DNA of 64,000 nucleotides from Firmicutes bacterium UBA2058 (GTDB lineage: Bacteria; Bacillota; Clostridia; Tissierellales; Sedimentibacteraceae). Under the pieces are notes generated by a model. That model was given only the letters and a program-made list of their open reading frames with translations. It had not been told where the DNA came from and searched no databases. The position numbers were made by a program, and so were the translations under genes. Numbering within the stretch: the stretch's first letter is position 1; the number at the start of each line of letters is the position of its first letter. The stretch is from positions 1 to 64,000 of the forward strand of contig DDAM01000048.1 of NCBI GenBank assembly GCA_002332905.1, written 5' to 3'. Shown one piece after another: positions 42,020-52,003 of the stretch.

Positions 42020-44518
42020 TTATAAATTAAAATCCGTTCTCTTAATGTTATAATAAAAATCTTCTACAGGACTAAAATCTTTTATGTTGTTTCCTTTTAA
42101 ATATAACTGAGTTAATTTAGTAAGTTTTCTAAGCGACTCAATATTAGTTATCTTGTTATAGCTTAAATCTAATATAGATAAATTAACAAGTTCAACAACA
42201 CCCTTTATGTCTGAAATAATATTATTTTTCGCTTCCAACCATTCTAAATTTGTCATTTTAGAGACTACATCAATATTTTCAATCTGATTATTTGCAATTT
42301 TTAGCTTAGTTATTTTAGTGCAATTTGATAATGAAGATATATCTTTTATTTTATTATTTTCAAGCTCAACCCACTCAAGCTCAGTTAAATTATATAAAGC
42401 ATCGATATTTGAAATATTATTATCATTTGCCCATAATTCCTTTAAATTTACTAAATTAGCCATTGGAGTTAAATCTGAAATATATTTATTATTTCTTATG
42501 AATAGTGTATTTAATTTATCTAATTTTTTTACACAATCTATGTTAGAAATTCTATTTTCTTCTAACAAAAGTCCTGTTAGTCTCTCTAGTCCATTAAATG
42601 CATCTTTATGTATCTCTGTTATTTGATTTTCATCCAAAACTAATTCTTCTAGCTTGCTCATTCCTTCAAATGAATTGGCTGGTATATATGTAAATTTATT
42701 AGCAGCTAAATCTAAAAATTTTAAATTCGTCAATCCTTTCAAATGTACTAGTTGTGAATTTCCTATTTTATTGCTCCAAAGACCAAGCTTTTCTAACCCC
42801 TTTAAATTCTCTAAACCAGTTAAATCTTCAATTCCTCTGGCAATAGCATCTAATTGTTTTAAATTTTTTACATCGCTATAATATATTTCACCTTTTGGCT
42901 TATCTATTGCGATACGAATAGCTTTCTCTAAATTTTCATCTGGAAATTCAACTATTTTATCATCTTCTTCGTTATCTCCAATGGTACATTCAAAATAAAT
43001 TTTTTCTCCGTCTTCACTTATACCTTTAATAGTTTCTACACCATTAGATAATCCTTTTATTTCATTTCTTTCCCAATTTACAAACGCAGGCCTACCATCT
43101 GATAGCTTTATAGCATAAGGAAGAATAATTTTTTGACCAATTTCAATATTGTAATTCACAATATTTTCCTTATTAGTAGTAAAAAAAGTTGCTTTAAAAT
43201 CCTTATCTGTTAAATTAGCATAATATTTTATTGTAGGAGTAAAATCATCTATATTATTGCTATTTAATTTTAATGTTTTTAAATTAATCAAATTTTTAAG
43301 TGTATATATGTTGCTTATTCTATTTGCAGCTAAATTTAATTTCTTTAAACTTGTAATATTTTCCAAAGGACTTATATCATTAATTGAATTTCCATATAAA
43401 TTTAAATCTTCTAATTTTGATAAATTAGATATAGGAGTCAGATTAAAATTTTTTCCATTAAAACTCAAATCTAATTTTTCTAAATTTTTAAAATACTTTA
43501 AATCTTCTAAATTTGAATTTTCACTCAATGAATAAGCTAAACTTAAATCAGTTATTTTAAGCAAATCACTTTTTAATATACATTCAGCTCCTAACTCTTC
43601 CTTCAATATATCTTCTAGCTCATTATTGATAAAAAATACTTTATCACTTGTGTTTTGTGCTGTAACATTTAGCTTTAAATTAATATATTTATCATAACCT
43701 TGAACTTTTCCTACAAAATTTTGCATACCTACTATGCTTGTATCAACAAAATCTTTATCCCACTTTATTGAAAATCTTTTTTGTTCACCTGTTGATAGAT
43801 TAGCTAAAATCGAAGATGGTAGCTTAAAATTATCATTTTGCTCAATTGTTTTTTCAATATCATTTATAAATAATATTTTTATTACTGAGCTTATATTTAA
43901 ATTTAAGATTACCTTCTCTTCTTTATATCCAATCACAATTCCCTCAATCACAACTTTACCATTCTTAGATGTATCAACTTTATCTATGTTCCACTTAACA
44001 GGAACGATTTTATCATTACCCGAATTCATATTTACTGATATTATTTCTGGCAAATTATATTCTGACCATTGAGGTATAGTTTCATTTAATTCATCAATTC
44101 TTACTATTTCCTCTTCTATATAACCATTTGCAATTGAAAGATCAATTATGTTAGAAATAGTATTTTTATCATCTAAATTATCCCACGCAAATATTTTTAT
44201 TTTATATGCATTAGGCATAATCTTAGAATATGCCTTTATTTTTGATATGTCATTTGAATCTAATATTTCATCTGAGATAATATAATTAATAACCCTCTCT
44301 TTATAATCAACCAAAGCCATAACTACATTAAACATCTTTTCTTCATCAGTTTTATTTTCACTTTGTACTGTTATTGATTCAATATGTCTGGTATTTATCT
44401 CATTTTTGTTTTCAGGTAATGTTATTACAACTTGATTATCTGCAGCTTTAGCATAAATAGGGCTTACAGATAATATTATCAATAACATTGCCATAAAAAG
44501 TGATATTTTTTTATACAT
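42020..44518 (-). CDS. Secreted leucine-rich-repeat protein
   Basis: An 832-residue exported protein: signal peptide to about residue 26, an N-terminal module of about 100 residues (with KIFAWDNLDDKN, resembling the C-terminus of the S8 protease), two Ig-like segments (VKWNIDKVDTSKNGKV; IKWDKDFVDTSIVGM), a first leucine-rich block at about 330-430 (LEKLDLSFNGKNF; LKKLNLAANRISN), a further Ig-like segment and a second larger block at about 530-830. Such internalin-like proteins bind other proteins or glycans outside the cell. No SLH or sortase motif is visible, so attachment is unclear; it may associate with the SLH protein encoded 14 bp upstream. Confidence 0.88.
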   Translation of the reverse strand: MYKKISLFMAMLLIILSVSPIYAKAADNQVVITLPENKNEINTRHIESITVQSENKTDEEKMFNVVMALVDYKERVINYIISDEILDSNDISKIKAYSKIMPNAYKIKIFAWDNLDDKNTISNIIDLSIANGYIEEEIVRIDELNETIPQWSEYNLPEIISVNMNSGNDKIVPVKWNIDKVDTSKNGKVVIEGIVIGYKEEKVILNLNISSVIKILFINDIEKTIEQNDNFKLPSSILANLSTGEQKRFSIKWDKDFVDTSIVGMQNFVGKVQGYDKYINLKLNVTAQNTSDKVFFINNELEDILKEELGAECILKSDLLKITDLSLAYSLSENSNLEDLKYFKNLEKLDLSFNGKNFNLTPISNLSKLEDLNLYGNSINDISPLENITSLKKLNLAANRISNIYTLKNLINLKTLKLNSNNIDDFTPTIKYYANLTDKDFKATFFTTNKENIVNYNIEIGQKIILPYAIKLSDGRPAFVNWERNEIKGLSNGVETIKGISEDGEKIYFECTIGDNEEDDKIVEFPDENLEKAIRIAIDKPKGEIYYSDVKNLKQLDAIARGIEDLTGLENLKGLEKLGLWSNKIGNSQLVHLKGLTNLKFLDLAANKFTYIPANSFEGMSKLEELVLDENQITEIHKDAFNGLERLTGLLLEENRISNIDCVKKLDKLNTLFIRNNKYISDLTPMANLVNLKELWANDNNISNIDALYNLTELEWVELENNKIKDISSLSNCTKITKLKIANNQIENIDVVSKMTNLEWLEAKNNIISDIKGVVELVNLSILDLSYNKITNIESLRKLTKLTQLYLKGNNIKDFSPVEDFYYNIKRTDFNL

Positions 44519-44532
44519 TTTTATACCTCACT

Positions 44533-47500
44533 TTATTCACTCAATATAGGAGTAATTTCAATTCTTTCTATTTCTGTTATGTTATCTTCAGACAGCAATA
44601 CTAGTATTACTTTGCCCTTTTCTTTAAGGAAAGCTTCAAACTCATCTATACTAATTTCCATTTTAGAACCATATCCATCAGTTATAGAATCAATCGTAGA
44701 TGTATACGAATCCAAAATAACTTTATAATATTTAGCTGTAGTATTATAACTAGAAATATCAATCTCAAACATAACTGATGTTCCACTAAAGTCCAAGCTT
44801 CCATCATAATATCCTAATTTTATATTGACTTTTATTTTACTTAAACCTTTAATGGCATTATTTAAATCAACTAATGCTTTATCTGCCTCACCCTGTGTCG
44901 CATTAGCATTTTTTGATGCTTTTTCTGCTTCATTCAATGCGCTTACAAACAGCTTCCATGTCTCTTCCGTATAATTTGCTTCAAGTAGGCTTTTGGCATC
45001 TTTTATTCCTGATTGAAGTGCTTTTTTATTTACATTTAGCTTTAAAACAACTATTTTTCGTTCAATAACATTTGTTCCATTTTCATCGTCCAATATTTCT
45101 ATTTTTATCTTTTCTTCCGAGGCTTTCAATAAATTTTCAAATTCATCAATACTTATATCAATATCTACAATACCATACCATGTATATAATTCTATTGTAG
45201 AAACTTTATCACCTATTAAAGCTCTAAAATAATTCTGTGAATCAACACTATCTGACGATATCATAAGACCTACTTTATTACCATTTTGGTAATATGTTAA
45301 TCCAATATCTTCTATATTTACATTTATATTTTCCAAGCTATTTATTGCATTGTTTAAATCAGTTAATGCTTTATTCACTTCCTCCTGTGTTGCTTTAGTA
45401 TTTTGTGATACTTTTTCTGCTTCACTAAGTGCACCTACAAGCATCTTCCATGTATCTTCTGAATAGTCTGCTTCAACTAGGTTATTAGCATCATTAATTC
45501 TTAACTGTAATGCTTTTTTATCAACAGATTCTATTTTATCTAATTTACTGATAGCATTCTCTAAATCAGCTAATACTTTATCCACTTCTTCTTGAGTTGC
45601 AAGTGTTTTTTTAAATATTATATCCGCCTCATTTAGAGCAAGCTTAAAATTACTCCATGTTTCTTCAACATAGTCTATTTCTAACAATTTTTTTGCGTCT
45701 TTTATTTTTCCATTTAAAAGCTCTTTTTTAGCTGGTTTTATAACAGTAACCTTACATTCAGCTTTAAATAACTTACCATCTTTTGAGGTCACAGTTGCAA
45801 TTATTTTTGCTTCGCCAGGAATAAGTCCTCTTCCAAATGCTCTTGTTTTGCTTTTTGGGAATCCTCCATCTGGATATTCTGGTCTTTGTGTTACTGTCAA
45901 TATACTATCATCATTAGACTTTACTACCACTGAGTCTATCTCTTCATCTGTTAAACCGGTAGTTGTAATTAACAAATCTTCTGTATATCCATTTGGAATA
46001 ATAATACATTCTTTATAATTAAATGACACTTGAACATTTGACTCCTCGCCCTTTTTAACTAAAAAAGATATTGCATTTTTCAAATCATCTAATGTTTTAT
46101 CAACTTCTTTTTGTGTTGCTTCTTTTTTTAATAATATATTGTTGGCTATGTTTAAAACTTCTTGTAATTCATTCCATGAATCTTCTGTATATTTATCTTC
46201 AATTAATAATGCAGCTTTATCAATTTCTTCTTTTAGAAGTTTTTTATCAGCTTTATCAATTTTTTTCAATGAATTTATAGCATCTGATAAATTCTTTATA
46301 GCATTTTCTAATTCTATATATGTTAAATTATCATTTGACAGTATAGCTTTAGAAGTTTTTAGCATAAGCTGGAGACTTGTCCATGATTCAACAGTATAGT
46401 CATCTTCAATCAATAACTCTACTTCTACTATTTTTTTCTGTAGCTCACTTATATATATAGTTGTCTTTTTTACTAGCATGCTAATTGAATAATTTAAATT
46501 TTTCAATGCCTCATCAATTTGAAGCTGAGTCAATTTTTCTTGAATTAGTACATTTTTAGCTGTTTTAAGTGAATTTTGAAGCAAAATCCACGTTTCTTTT
46601 GTATATTCATCTTCGATTAATTTTTCAGCTTCTATAATTTTTTCATTTAATTTATCCTTATTTATTAATATATTTCCGTCTATATCAATACTTAATTCTA
46701 TTACCTTATTTACCGGCTCATTAGCACACAGCAATATCCTGTATAATCCTGTATCTGTTTCATCTGGAACCTTAAATTTATATTCATATTCACCACTAGA
46801 ATTTGTTGTAAATTGATCAATTGATATTAAATTATCTCCATATAGTTTAAATGTAATGTCTACATTTTCTAATCCAATATTATCTTTACAAACCTTCTCT
46901 GTAATTGTTATAATTTCATTCACATCATATTTTTCTTTATCCAATTCTGCATTAAAACTATACTTTGCATTTGGCTGCTCTGGTTTACTCGGTTCTTCTG
47001 GCTTATTAGGTCTTTCAGTAGTGTTATGTTTCTCATTAAAACTTAAATTACCTTTTTTATAGATTTTTCCATTTATATTTACATCTTCGCTTGTGTCGAT
47101 TTTACCTATATTGCCATCTAAGGTTATTTCCACATTTTTTGAATTAATTTTTACTGTATCAACATTTGCTAACTTATCAACAATTAATCTTACTTCACCA
47201 TTTATAGTTAAACTTTCTACTGATGTTTTTTTTGTTATAACTATTATACTATTGTCAAAAGCAACAATATTTGAAGCTACTACATTGTCTAAAACAACCC
47301 TTACAAAATCTTTTTTTCTATTTACATATAGTTCATTAATGTTTGAGTTGATTATATGTATACTTTCCTTTCCCCCACCAGTAACTATTAATCTACCCTT
47401 TATTGTTACATTTTCTAATGTAACATTGCCATCTCCGATACCCTCTGTTAAATATAAATTTCCATCAATTGTTATATCTTTTAAAGTTATATTCTGTTTG

Positions 47501-48150
47501 TTGATAATTGCATTACTTTTTTCCACTTTAGAAAATTCACCTATAGTATTAAAAATATCACCACTTGCATTGCAAATTATTTTTGCCATTTCTGCTCTAG
47601 TAATATTTTTTGCAGGTCTAAAAGTATTGTCATTATAACCATTCATCACTCCATTTGAACTAACTGCAGTAATATAATTCTTTGCCCATGAATCAGTTTG
47701 CCCCTCATCTTTAAAATTTAGAGCACTATTTGATTCAGTCAAATCATAAACTGTAGAAATAATTTTAGCAGCTTCTTGCCTTGTAATTAAATTATTAGGT
47801 CGTAATGTATTATCTTCATATCCAGATACATATCCAGCACAAACAGCAATTTTAATATCTTCATAAAACCAATCAGTATTTTTTACATCTAAAAAAGAGA
47901 TATCTTCTTCTTTACTAAAACCAAATACATTATTTATTATTTTTACAAATTCTGCTCTTGTAATTTCACTATTTGGCCTATATGAACCATCCTTATATCC
48001 ACTAATAATATCTTTGTCCATCAAGCACTCTATATCTTTTTGCGCCCAATGACCTAAATAGTCAATAGAATCGGCAAATGAATTACCTATGCTGCAAACA
48101 ATTAATATGAGCATTAATATAAATACTTTTAATTTCAAATTATTATTCAT
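44533..48150 (-). CDS. S-layer homology protein with beta-helix and six FIVAR repeats
   Basis: A 1205-residue surface protein. After a signal peptide (to about 26) come three SLH domains (about 28-195; DYLGHWAQKDIECLMDKDII is the first), which bind secondary cell-wall polymer. Next is a beta-helical region (about 215-375, NITLKDITIDGNLYLTEGIG). Then follow six FIVAR-type repeats of about 65 residues: each starts with a pattern like LNEKIIEAEKLIEDEYTKET-W and ends LNNAI. An Ig-like domain lies between repeats 3 and 4, and two related beta domains (ending ISIDEFENLL and ISIDEFEAFL) follow repeats 5 and 6. It is probably the wall anchor or scaffold for this operon's secreted proteins. Confidence 0.9.
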   Translation of the reverse strand: MNNNLKLKVFILMLILIVCSIGNSFADSIDYLGHWAQKDIECLMDKDIISGYKDGSYRPNSEITRAEFVKIINNVFGFSKEEDISFLDVKNTDWFYEDIKIAVCAGYVSGYEDNTLRPNNLITRQEAAKIISTVYDLTESNSALNFKDEGQTDSWAKNYITAVSSNGVMNGYNDNTFRPAKNITRAEMAKIICNASGDIFNTIGEFSKVEKSNAIINKQNITLKDITIDGNLYLTEGIGDGNVTLENVTIKGRLIVTGGGKESIHIINSNINELYVNRKKDFVRVVLDNVVASNIVAFDNSIIVITKKTSVESLTINGEVRLIVDKLANVDTVKINSKNVEITLDGNIGKIDTSEDVNINGKIYKKGNLSFNEKHNTTERPNKPEEPSKPEQPNAKYSFNAELDKEKYDVNEIITITEKVCKDNIGLENVDITFKLYGDNLISIDQFTTNSSGEYEYKFKVPDETDTGLYRILLCANEPVNKVIELSIDIDGNILINKDKLNEKIIEAEKLIEDEYTKETWILLQNSLKTAKNVLIQEKLTQLQIDEALKNLNYSISMLVKKTTIYISELQKKIVEVELLIEDDYTVESWTSLQLMLKTSKAILSNDNLTYIELENAIKNLSDAINSLKKIDKADKKLLKEEIDKAALLIEDKYTEDSWNELQEVLNIANNILLKKEATQKEVDKTLDDLKNAISFLVKKGEESNVQVSFNYKECIIIPNGYTEDLLITTTGLTDEEIDSVVVKSNDDSILTVTQRPEYPDGGFPKSKTRAFGRGLIPGEAKIIATVTSKDGKLFKAECKVTVIKPAKKELLNGKIKDAKKLLEIDYVEETWSNFKLALNEADIIFKKTLATQEEVDKVLADLENAISKLDKIESVDKKALQLRINDANNLVEADYSEDTWKMLVGALSEAEKVSQNTKATQEEVNKALTDLNNAINSLENINVNIEDIGLTYYQNGNKVGLMISSDSVDSQNYFRALIGDKVSTIELYTWYGIVDIDISIDEFENLLKASEEKIKIEILDDENGTNVIERKIVVLKLNVNKKALQSGIKDAKSLLEANYTEETWKLFVSALNEAEKASKNANATQGEADKALVDLNNAIKGLSKIKVNIKLGYYDGSLDFSGTSVMFEIDISSYNTTAKYYKVILDSYTSTIDSITDGYGSKMEISIDEFEAFLKEKGKVILVLLSEDNITEIERIEITPILSE

Positions 48151-48191
48151 AATAATTTTTACTCCTTAAATATTTACTTTTACTATATAAC

Positions 48192-48226
48192 AGCCCTCTA
48201 CAATAAATTTACTATCGTAGAAGGCT
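48192..48226 (-). terminator. Possible hairpin between oppA and the SLH gene
   Basis: AGCCtTCTAC and GTAGAgGGCT pair across a loop on the minus strand after the end of the SBP gene's run. No T tract follows, so read-through into the SLH gene is likely. Confidence 0.35.
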
Positions 48227-48261
48227 ATACATTATTTTCAAAATTACACTATATCATTAAA

Positions 48262-49872
48262 TTATTTGTCTAGCCAAACGTATGTAAATTCTGCCTCTGA
48301 TGCTTTTTCTAAAACATCTCCTGCTGGATGACCTTTTACGTAAGATTTAACAACAATTTTAGAACCTTTTTCATTTAAGAAGACTGCTGGCAAATCTTGA
48401 GACATAATTGTTTGAATTTCTTTATATATAGGCGCTCTATCTTCAATTTCAGTTGCAACAACACCTTGCTTAAATAACTCTTCTAATCTATCATTTTTAT
48501 ATTCTCCTAAATTCATTGAGCCATCAGCACTAAATCTACTTGACATTGCCGAAATATCTGGGCCTTGATATCCTCCAAGTATTGTTAATTCAAAATCGTG
48601 TCCAAACCATACTTTTTCATCATATGATGCATCATCCATCGCATTAATTTGTAAATCAACACCAAATTCTTTAAAATTAGATTTTAAAACTTCTACAACA
48701 TCCTCAAATCCTGGAAATGTATCAATTGTAGTAGTAAAATAGAACCCATTTTCGTCTTTAGTATATCCAGCTTCCTCAATTAAAGATTTAGCCTTTTCAA
48801 TATCTCTTTCTGGTAACTTCGCCTCTTCATTTAATGCCCATGTATAAAGAGGAGATATAAAATATTCAGCCTTTAACCCTATTCCTTTTAATGCTTTATT
48901 AAATATTTCATCTCTATCTATACCATATGCAACAGCTTGTCTTAGTTTTAAATCTGCAAATTTGCCTTCTTTTACATTAAACAATACATATCCTTTATTA
49001 GGCCAAAGCTTTGTATATACGTTATAATCAGCATTATTTTCATATTTGCTAATTTCACTAGCTGGCACTCCATTTCTTATTTCATCTACATCACCATTTA
49101 ACCAAGCTTGATACGCAGTATTTTGATCAGGCATTATCATATATATTATCTTATCTAGATAAGGCTTGTCTCCCCAATAATTTTCATTCTTCTCAAGGGT
49201 TACACTTTGACCTTTTTTGTGTTCCACAAATTTGAAAGGTCCAGTACCAATAGGACTTTGGTTTGCTTCATTTGTTAACCAATCAGTACCTTCATATATA
49301 TGAGCAGGCATTATGTATGTACCAAACCAAGCTATATATCCTAGCATTCCTGCATTAGGTGATTTCAGCTTAATTTGAACAGTATTTTTATCAGGGCAAG
49401 TAATTTCTTCTATATCTGAAAGTGATGAAGAAGCAAATCCTTTTTCATTAATTATTTGTTCAAATGTCCATTTTACATCATTAGAACTAAAGTCTGTGCC
49501 ATCGTGCCATTTAACATTTTCGTACAAATTAAATGTTATTGTCTTAGCATCTTCTGAAAATTCCCAGTTTTTTGCCAAATCCGGCACAACTTGATCATTT
49601 CCATTGATTTTAACAAGCTTATTGAATACATTTTGAACTACTATATATGCACCATCATCTGATTGTGCATCAGGATTATAACTTTGTGCTTCCTTTGCTA
49701 CTGACACTACAAATGTTCCTCCCTGTTTTGGCTCACCTGCATTTTTTGAATCAGTTACATTTGTTTCATTACTAGTATTATTAGGTGTATTAGTATTAGC
49801 ACTATTATTACTGCATCCTACAAACATGCTAATAACTAATACAACAACTAATAATATAGATAATTTCTTCAT
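48262..49872 (-). CDS. oppA: Oligopeptide-type ABC substrate-binding lipoprotein
   Basis: A 536-residue family 5 extracellular solute-binding protein. Lipoprotein signal ending FVGC (Cys20), an Asn/Thr-rich linker, then the fold with GGTFVVSVAKEAQSYNPDAQ, WHDGTDFSSNDVKWTFEQII, SPIGTGPFKFVEHKKGQSV and LRQAVAYGIDRDEIFNKAL. These features mark Opp/Dpp/Nik-type binding proteins. It is the last transporter gene of the operon. The nearby secreted protease suggests peptides as cargo, although nickel, opines and other ligands also use this family. Confidence 0.92.
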   Translation of the reverse strand: MKKLSILLVVVLVISMFVGCSNNSANTNTPNNTSNETNVTDSKNAGEPKQGGTFVVSVAKEAQSYNPDAQSDDGAYIVVQNVFNKLVKINGNDQVVPDLAKNWEFSEDAKTITFNLYENVKWHDGTDFSSNDVKWTFEQIINEKGFASSSLSDIEEITCPDKNTVQIKLKSPNAGMLGYIAWFGTYIMPAHIYEGTDWLTNEANQSPIGTGPFKFVEHKKGQSVTLEKNENYWGDKPYLDKIIYMIMPDQNTAYQAWLNGDVDEIRNGVPASEISKYENNADYNVYTKLWPNKGYVLFNVKEGKFADLKLRQAVAYGIDRDEIFNKALKGIGLKAEYFISPLYTWALNEEAKLPERDIEKAKSLIEEAGYTKDENGFYFTTTIDTFPGFEDVVEVLKSNFKEFGVDLQINAMDDASYDEKVWFGHDFELTILGGYQGPDISAMSSRFSADGSMNLGEYKNDRLEELFKQGVVATEIEDRAPIYKEIQTIMSQDLPAVFLNEKGSKIVVKSYVKGHPAGDVLEKASEAEFTYVWLDK

Positions 49873-49953
49873 TTTATCTTTCCTCCATTTATTATGATAT
49901 TATATTATTATGTTAATATATATTCATGCCTAGTTAGGCTGAATTACCTCTTT

Positions 49954-50922
49954 TTACTCACTATTATTTAAAAATAAACATTTCACGTAGTGATTATGTT
50001 CTATTTTTACCATAGCTGGAGAATTAGTTTTGCAATCACAATGAGCCTTATAACATCTAGATGCAAAATAACAGCCTTCTTTTAATCCACTAGGAGCTGG
50101 TGGTTCTCCATATATTGTCATCCTATTGTTTTTTTCTAATGGATTAACTGACATACAATTTGATAATAGAATTTTTGTATATGGATGTTGCGGATTCCGA
50201 ATTATATCATCAGTCAATCCTATTTCTACAATTTGCCCAAGATACATAACCGCAATTACAGTAGAAATATAACGTGTTGTAGCAATATCATGGCTAATAA
50301 ATACCATACCCGAATTACTTTTTTTTATAATACTTTGTAGCATATTTATAATTTCAGCCCGTACAGAAACATCAAGCATAGATACTGGTTCATCTGCAAT
50401 TATAAGTCTTGGTTCTAAAAGCATTGCCCTTAATATAGAAATTCTTTGTAGCTGCCCTCCTGACAACTCATGTGGATATCTACATAAAAAATCTTCTGCC
50501 GGTTTCATGCCTGATTTTTCTAATATATCCTTGCAAATCTTTACTCTTTCATCAAATGAATTTCCTATACCATGAATCTTAAGAGCAGTAGTCAAAATAT
50601 TTTTTACACTATTTCTAGGATCAAAAGTATCAAAAGGATTTTGAAAAATCATTTGGCACTTTTTTCTAAACAAAAGCACATCTTTTTTTATAGCTTTATC
50701 AATTAATTCTCCTTCAAATCTGATAGTACCGCTTGAAGGTTTTTCTAACGCCATTAATAATTTTGCTAATGTCGATTTCCCACATCCAGATTCTCCAATA
50801 ACTCCTAAACACTCACCTTCTGATAATGTAAAACTTACACCATTAATTGCCTGAATAACCTGTTTATTGTTTGTATGAGTATAATTTTTATATAAATTAT
50901 CTACTTCTAATAATTTTCCCAT
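49954..50922 (-). CDS. oppF: Oligopeptide ABC transporter ATPase
   Basis: A 322-residue ATPase with Walker A GESGCGKST, Q-loop in CQMIFQNPFDTFDPRN, signature LSGGQLQR, Walker B LIIADEPVSMLD, and the C-terminal extension of OppD/OppF proteins with four cysteines (CYFASRCYKAHCDCK), a probable Fe-S or zinc site. It starts 2 bp after the OppD gene. Works with OppD in the inner-membrane complex. Confidence 0.93.
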   Translation of the reverse strand: MGKLLEVDNLYKNYTHTNNKQVIQAINGVSFTLSEGECLGVIGESGCGKSTLAKLLMALEKPSSGTIRFEGELIDKAIKKDVLLFRKKCQMIFQNPFDTFDPRNSVKNILTTALKIHGIGNSFDERVKICKDILEKSGMKPAEDFLCRYPHELSGGQLQRISILRAMLLEPRLIIADEPVSMLDVSVRAEIINMLQSIIKKSNSGMVFISHDIATTRYISTVIAVMYLGQIVEIGLTDDIIRNPQHPYTKILLSNCMSVNPLEKNNRMTIYGEPPAPSGLKEGCYFASRCYKAHCDCKTNSPAMVKIEHNHYVKCLFLNNSE

Positions 50923-50924
50923 AC

Positions 50925-51884
50925 TTACTCCTGTATCAAATGACAGGCAACTTTCCAGTCACCTGATATATTTATAATTCTTGGCTTAGTATTAAAGCAT
51001 ATATCTTTAGATTTTTTACATCTATTTGCAAAAATACAACCATAGTTAACTTGACTTAAATCTGGTAATGTTCCAGATATACCAATAAAATTTTTTCTAC
51101 TTTCAGTTAAGGATGGATACGAATTTAGTAAATCTTTTGTATATGGATGCTTGGGATTTACTAAAACATTTAGTACATCACCATATTCAACCAAACATCC
51201 TGCATACATAACCGCAACTTTTTTGCAAGTTGTTGAAACTACTGATAAATCATGAGTTATAAGTATTCTTGTTATTTTAAGCTTCTCCTCAAGCTTAATT
51301 ATTTCATCCAGAATTTGTCCTTGATTGACTACATCAAGAGCTGTAGTTGCTTCATCAAATATTAATAATCTAGGATAAAATATTAAACTTAGTACGATAC
51401 TAACTCTTTGCATCATACCGCCAGACAACTCATGTGGATAGCAATCATATATTTTTTCTGACAGGTTAACTAGTTTAAATATCTCTAATATATTTTCCTT
51501 AATTTCAATTTGTTTTAGTTTAGAATTATGTATTTTATATATATCAATTAGTTGTTTACCAATCTTGTGAACAGGACTCAATGAGTTCATAGATTTTTGA
51601 AACACTAATGATATTTCTTTCCATCTAATTTTTCTTAATTCTTCTTCCTTTAGAGTTAATAAATCCACTCCGTCATATAAAACTTCACCATTTATATCAA
51701 CTGTATTTTGCGAAAGTAGTCTTAATATAGCCATAATAAGTGTTGTTTTTCCTGAACCCGATTCTCCAACTATACCAACTGATTCTTGCAAATTAACATT
51801 TAAGCTAAAATCATTTACTGCCCTTATTCTCTTATCATTTGCTTTATACACTACATTTAAATTCTTTATTTCTAATAATGACAT
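50925..51884 (-). CDS. oppD: Oligopeptide ABC transporter ATPase
   Basis: A 319-residue ATPase with Walker A GESGSGKTT, Q-loop in SLVFQKSMNSLSPVH, signature ELSGGMMQR, Walker B LLIFDEATTALD and the OppD-type C-terminal Cys motif (CIFANRCKKSKDIC). The ATG at 51884 gives MSLLEIKNLN. It has only a weak ribosome binding site (GGGT) and a strong hairpin directly upstream (51891-51938), so its translation may be controlled or lowered. Confidence 0.93.
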   Translation of the reverse strand: MSLLEIKNLNVVYKANDKRIRAVNDFSLNVNLQESVGIVGESGSGKTTLIMAILRLLSQNTVDINGEVLYDGVDLLTLKEEELRKIRWKEISLVFQKSMNSLSPVHKIGKQLIDIYKIHNSKLKQIEIKENILEIFKLVNLSEKIYDCYPHELSGGMMQRVSIVLSLIFYPRLLIFDEATTALDVVNQGQILDEIIKLEEKLKITRILITHDLSVVSTTCKKVAVMYAGCLVEYGDVLNVLVNPKHPYTKDLLNSYPSLTESRKNFIGISGTLPDLSQVNYGCIFANRCKKSKDICFNTKPRIINISGDWKVACHLIQE

Positions 51885-51890
51885 TTTTAT

Positions 51891-51938
51891 ACCCATGCAC
51901 CTATTGCACAAAAAATCATTAAAGATTTGTGCATGGGT
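51891..51938 (-). promoter_or_regulatory. Hairpin in front of oppD
   Basis: ACCCATGCAC pairs with GTGCATGGGT, and inside it GCACAAATC can pair with GATTTTTTGTGC. The structure ends seven bases before the oppD ATG and overlaps its weak ribosome binding site. No T tract follows, so it is not a terminator; a role in translation or mRNA processing is likely. Confidence 0.55.
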
Positions 51939-52003
51939 TTGGTGCCTATTTTCTTATTAATTTCATTCATTTCTTTCAACCTCTCACCTTAATTCATAAC
52001 ATT

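Noticed and set aside
47093..47638. A 181-codon plus-strand frame opposite the SLH gene
   Set aside because: It is antisense to the beta-helical region of the SLH protein, whose domains are clear.
42020..48150. Possible CRISPR or tandem DNA repeats
   Set aside because: The periodicity comes from leucine-rich and FIVAR protein repeats, which are diverged at DNA level; no equal repeats with unique spacers are present.
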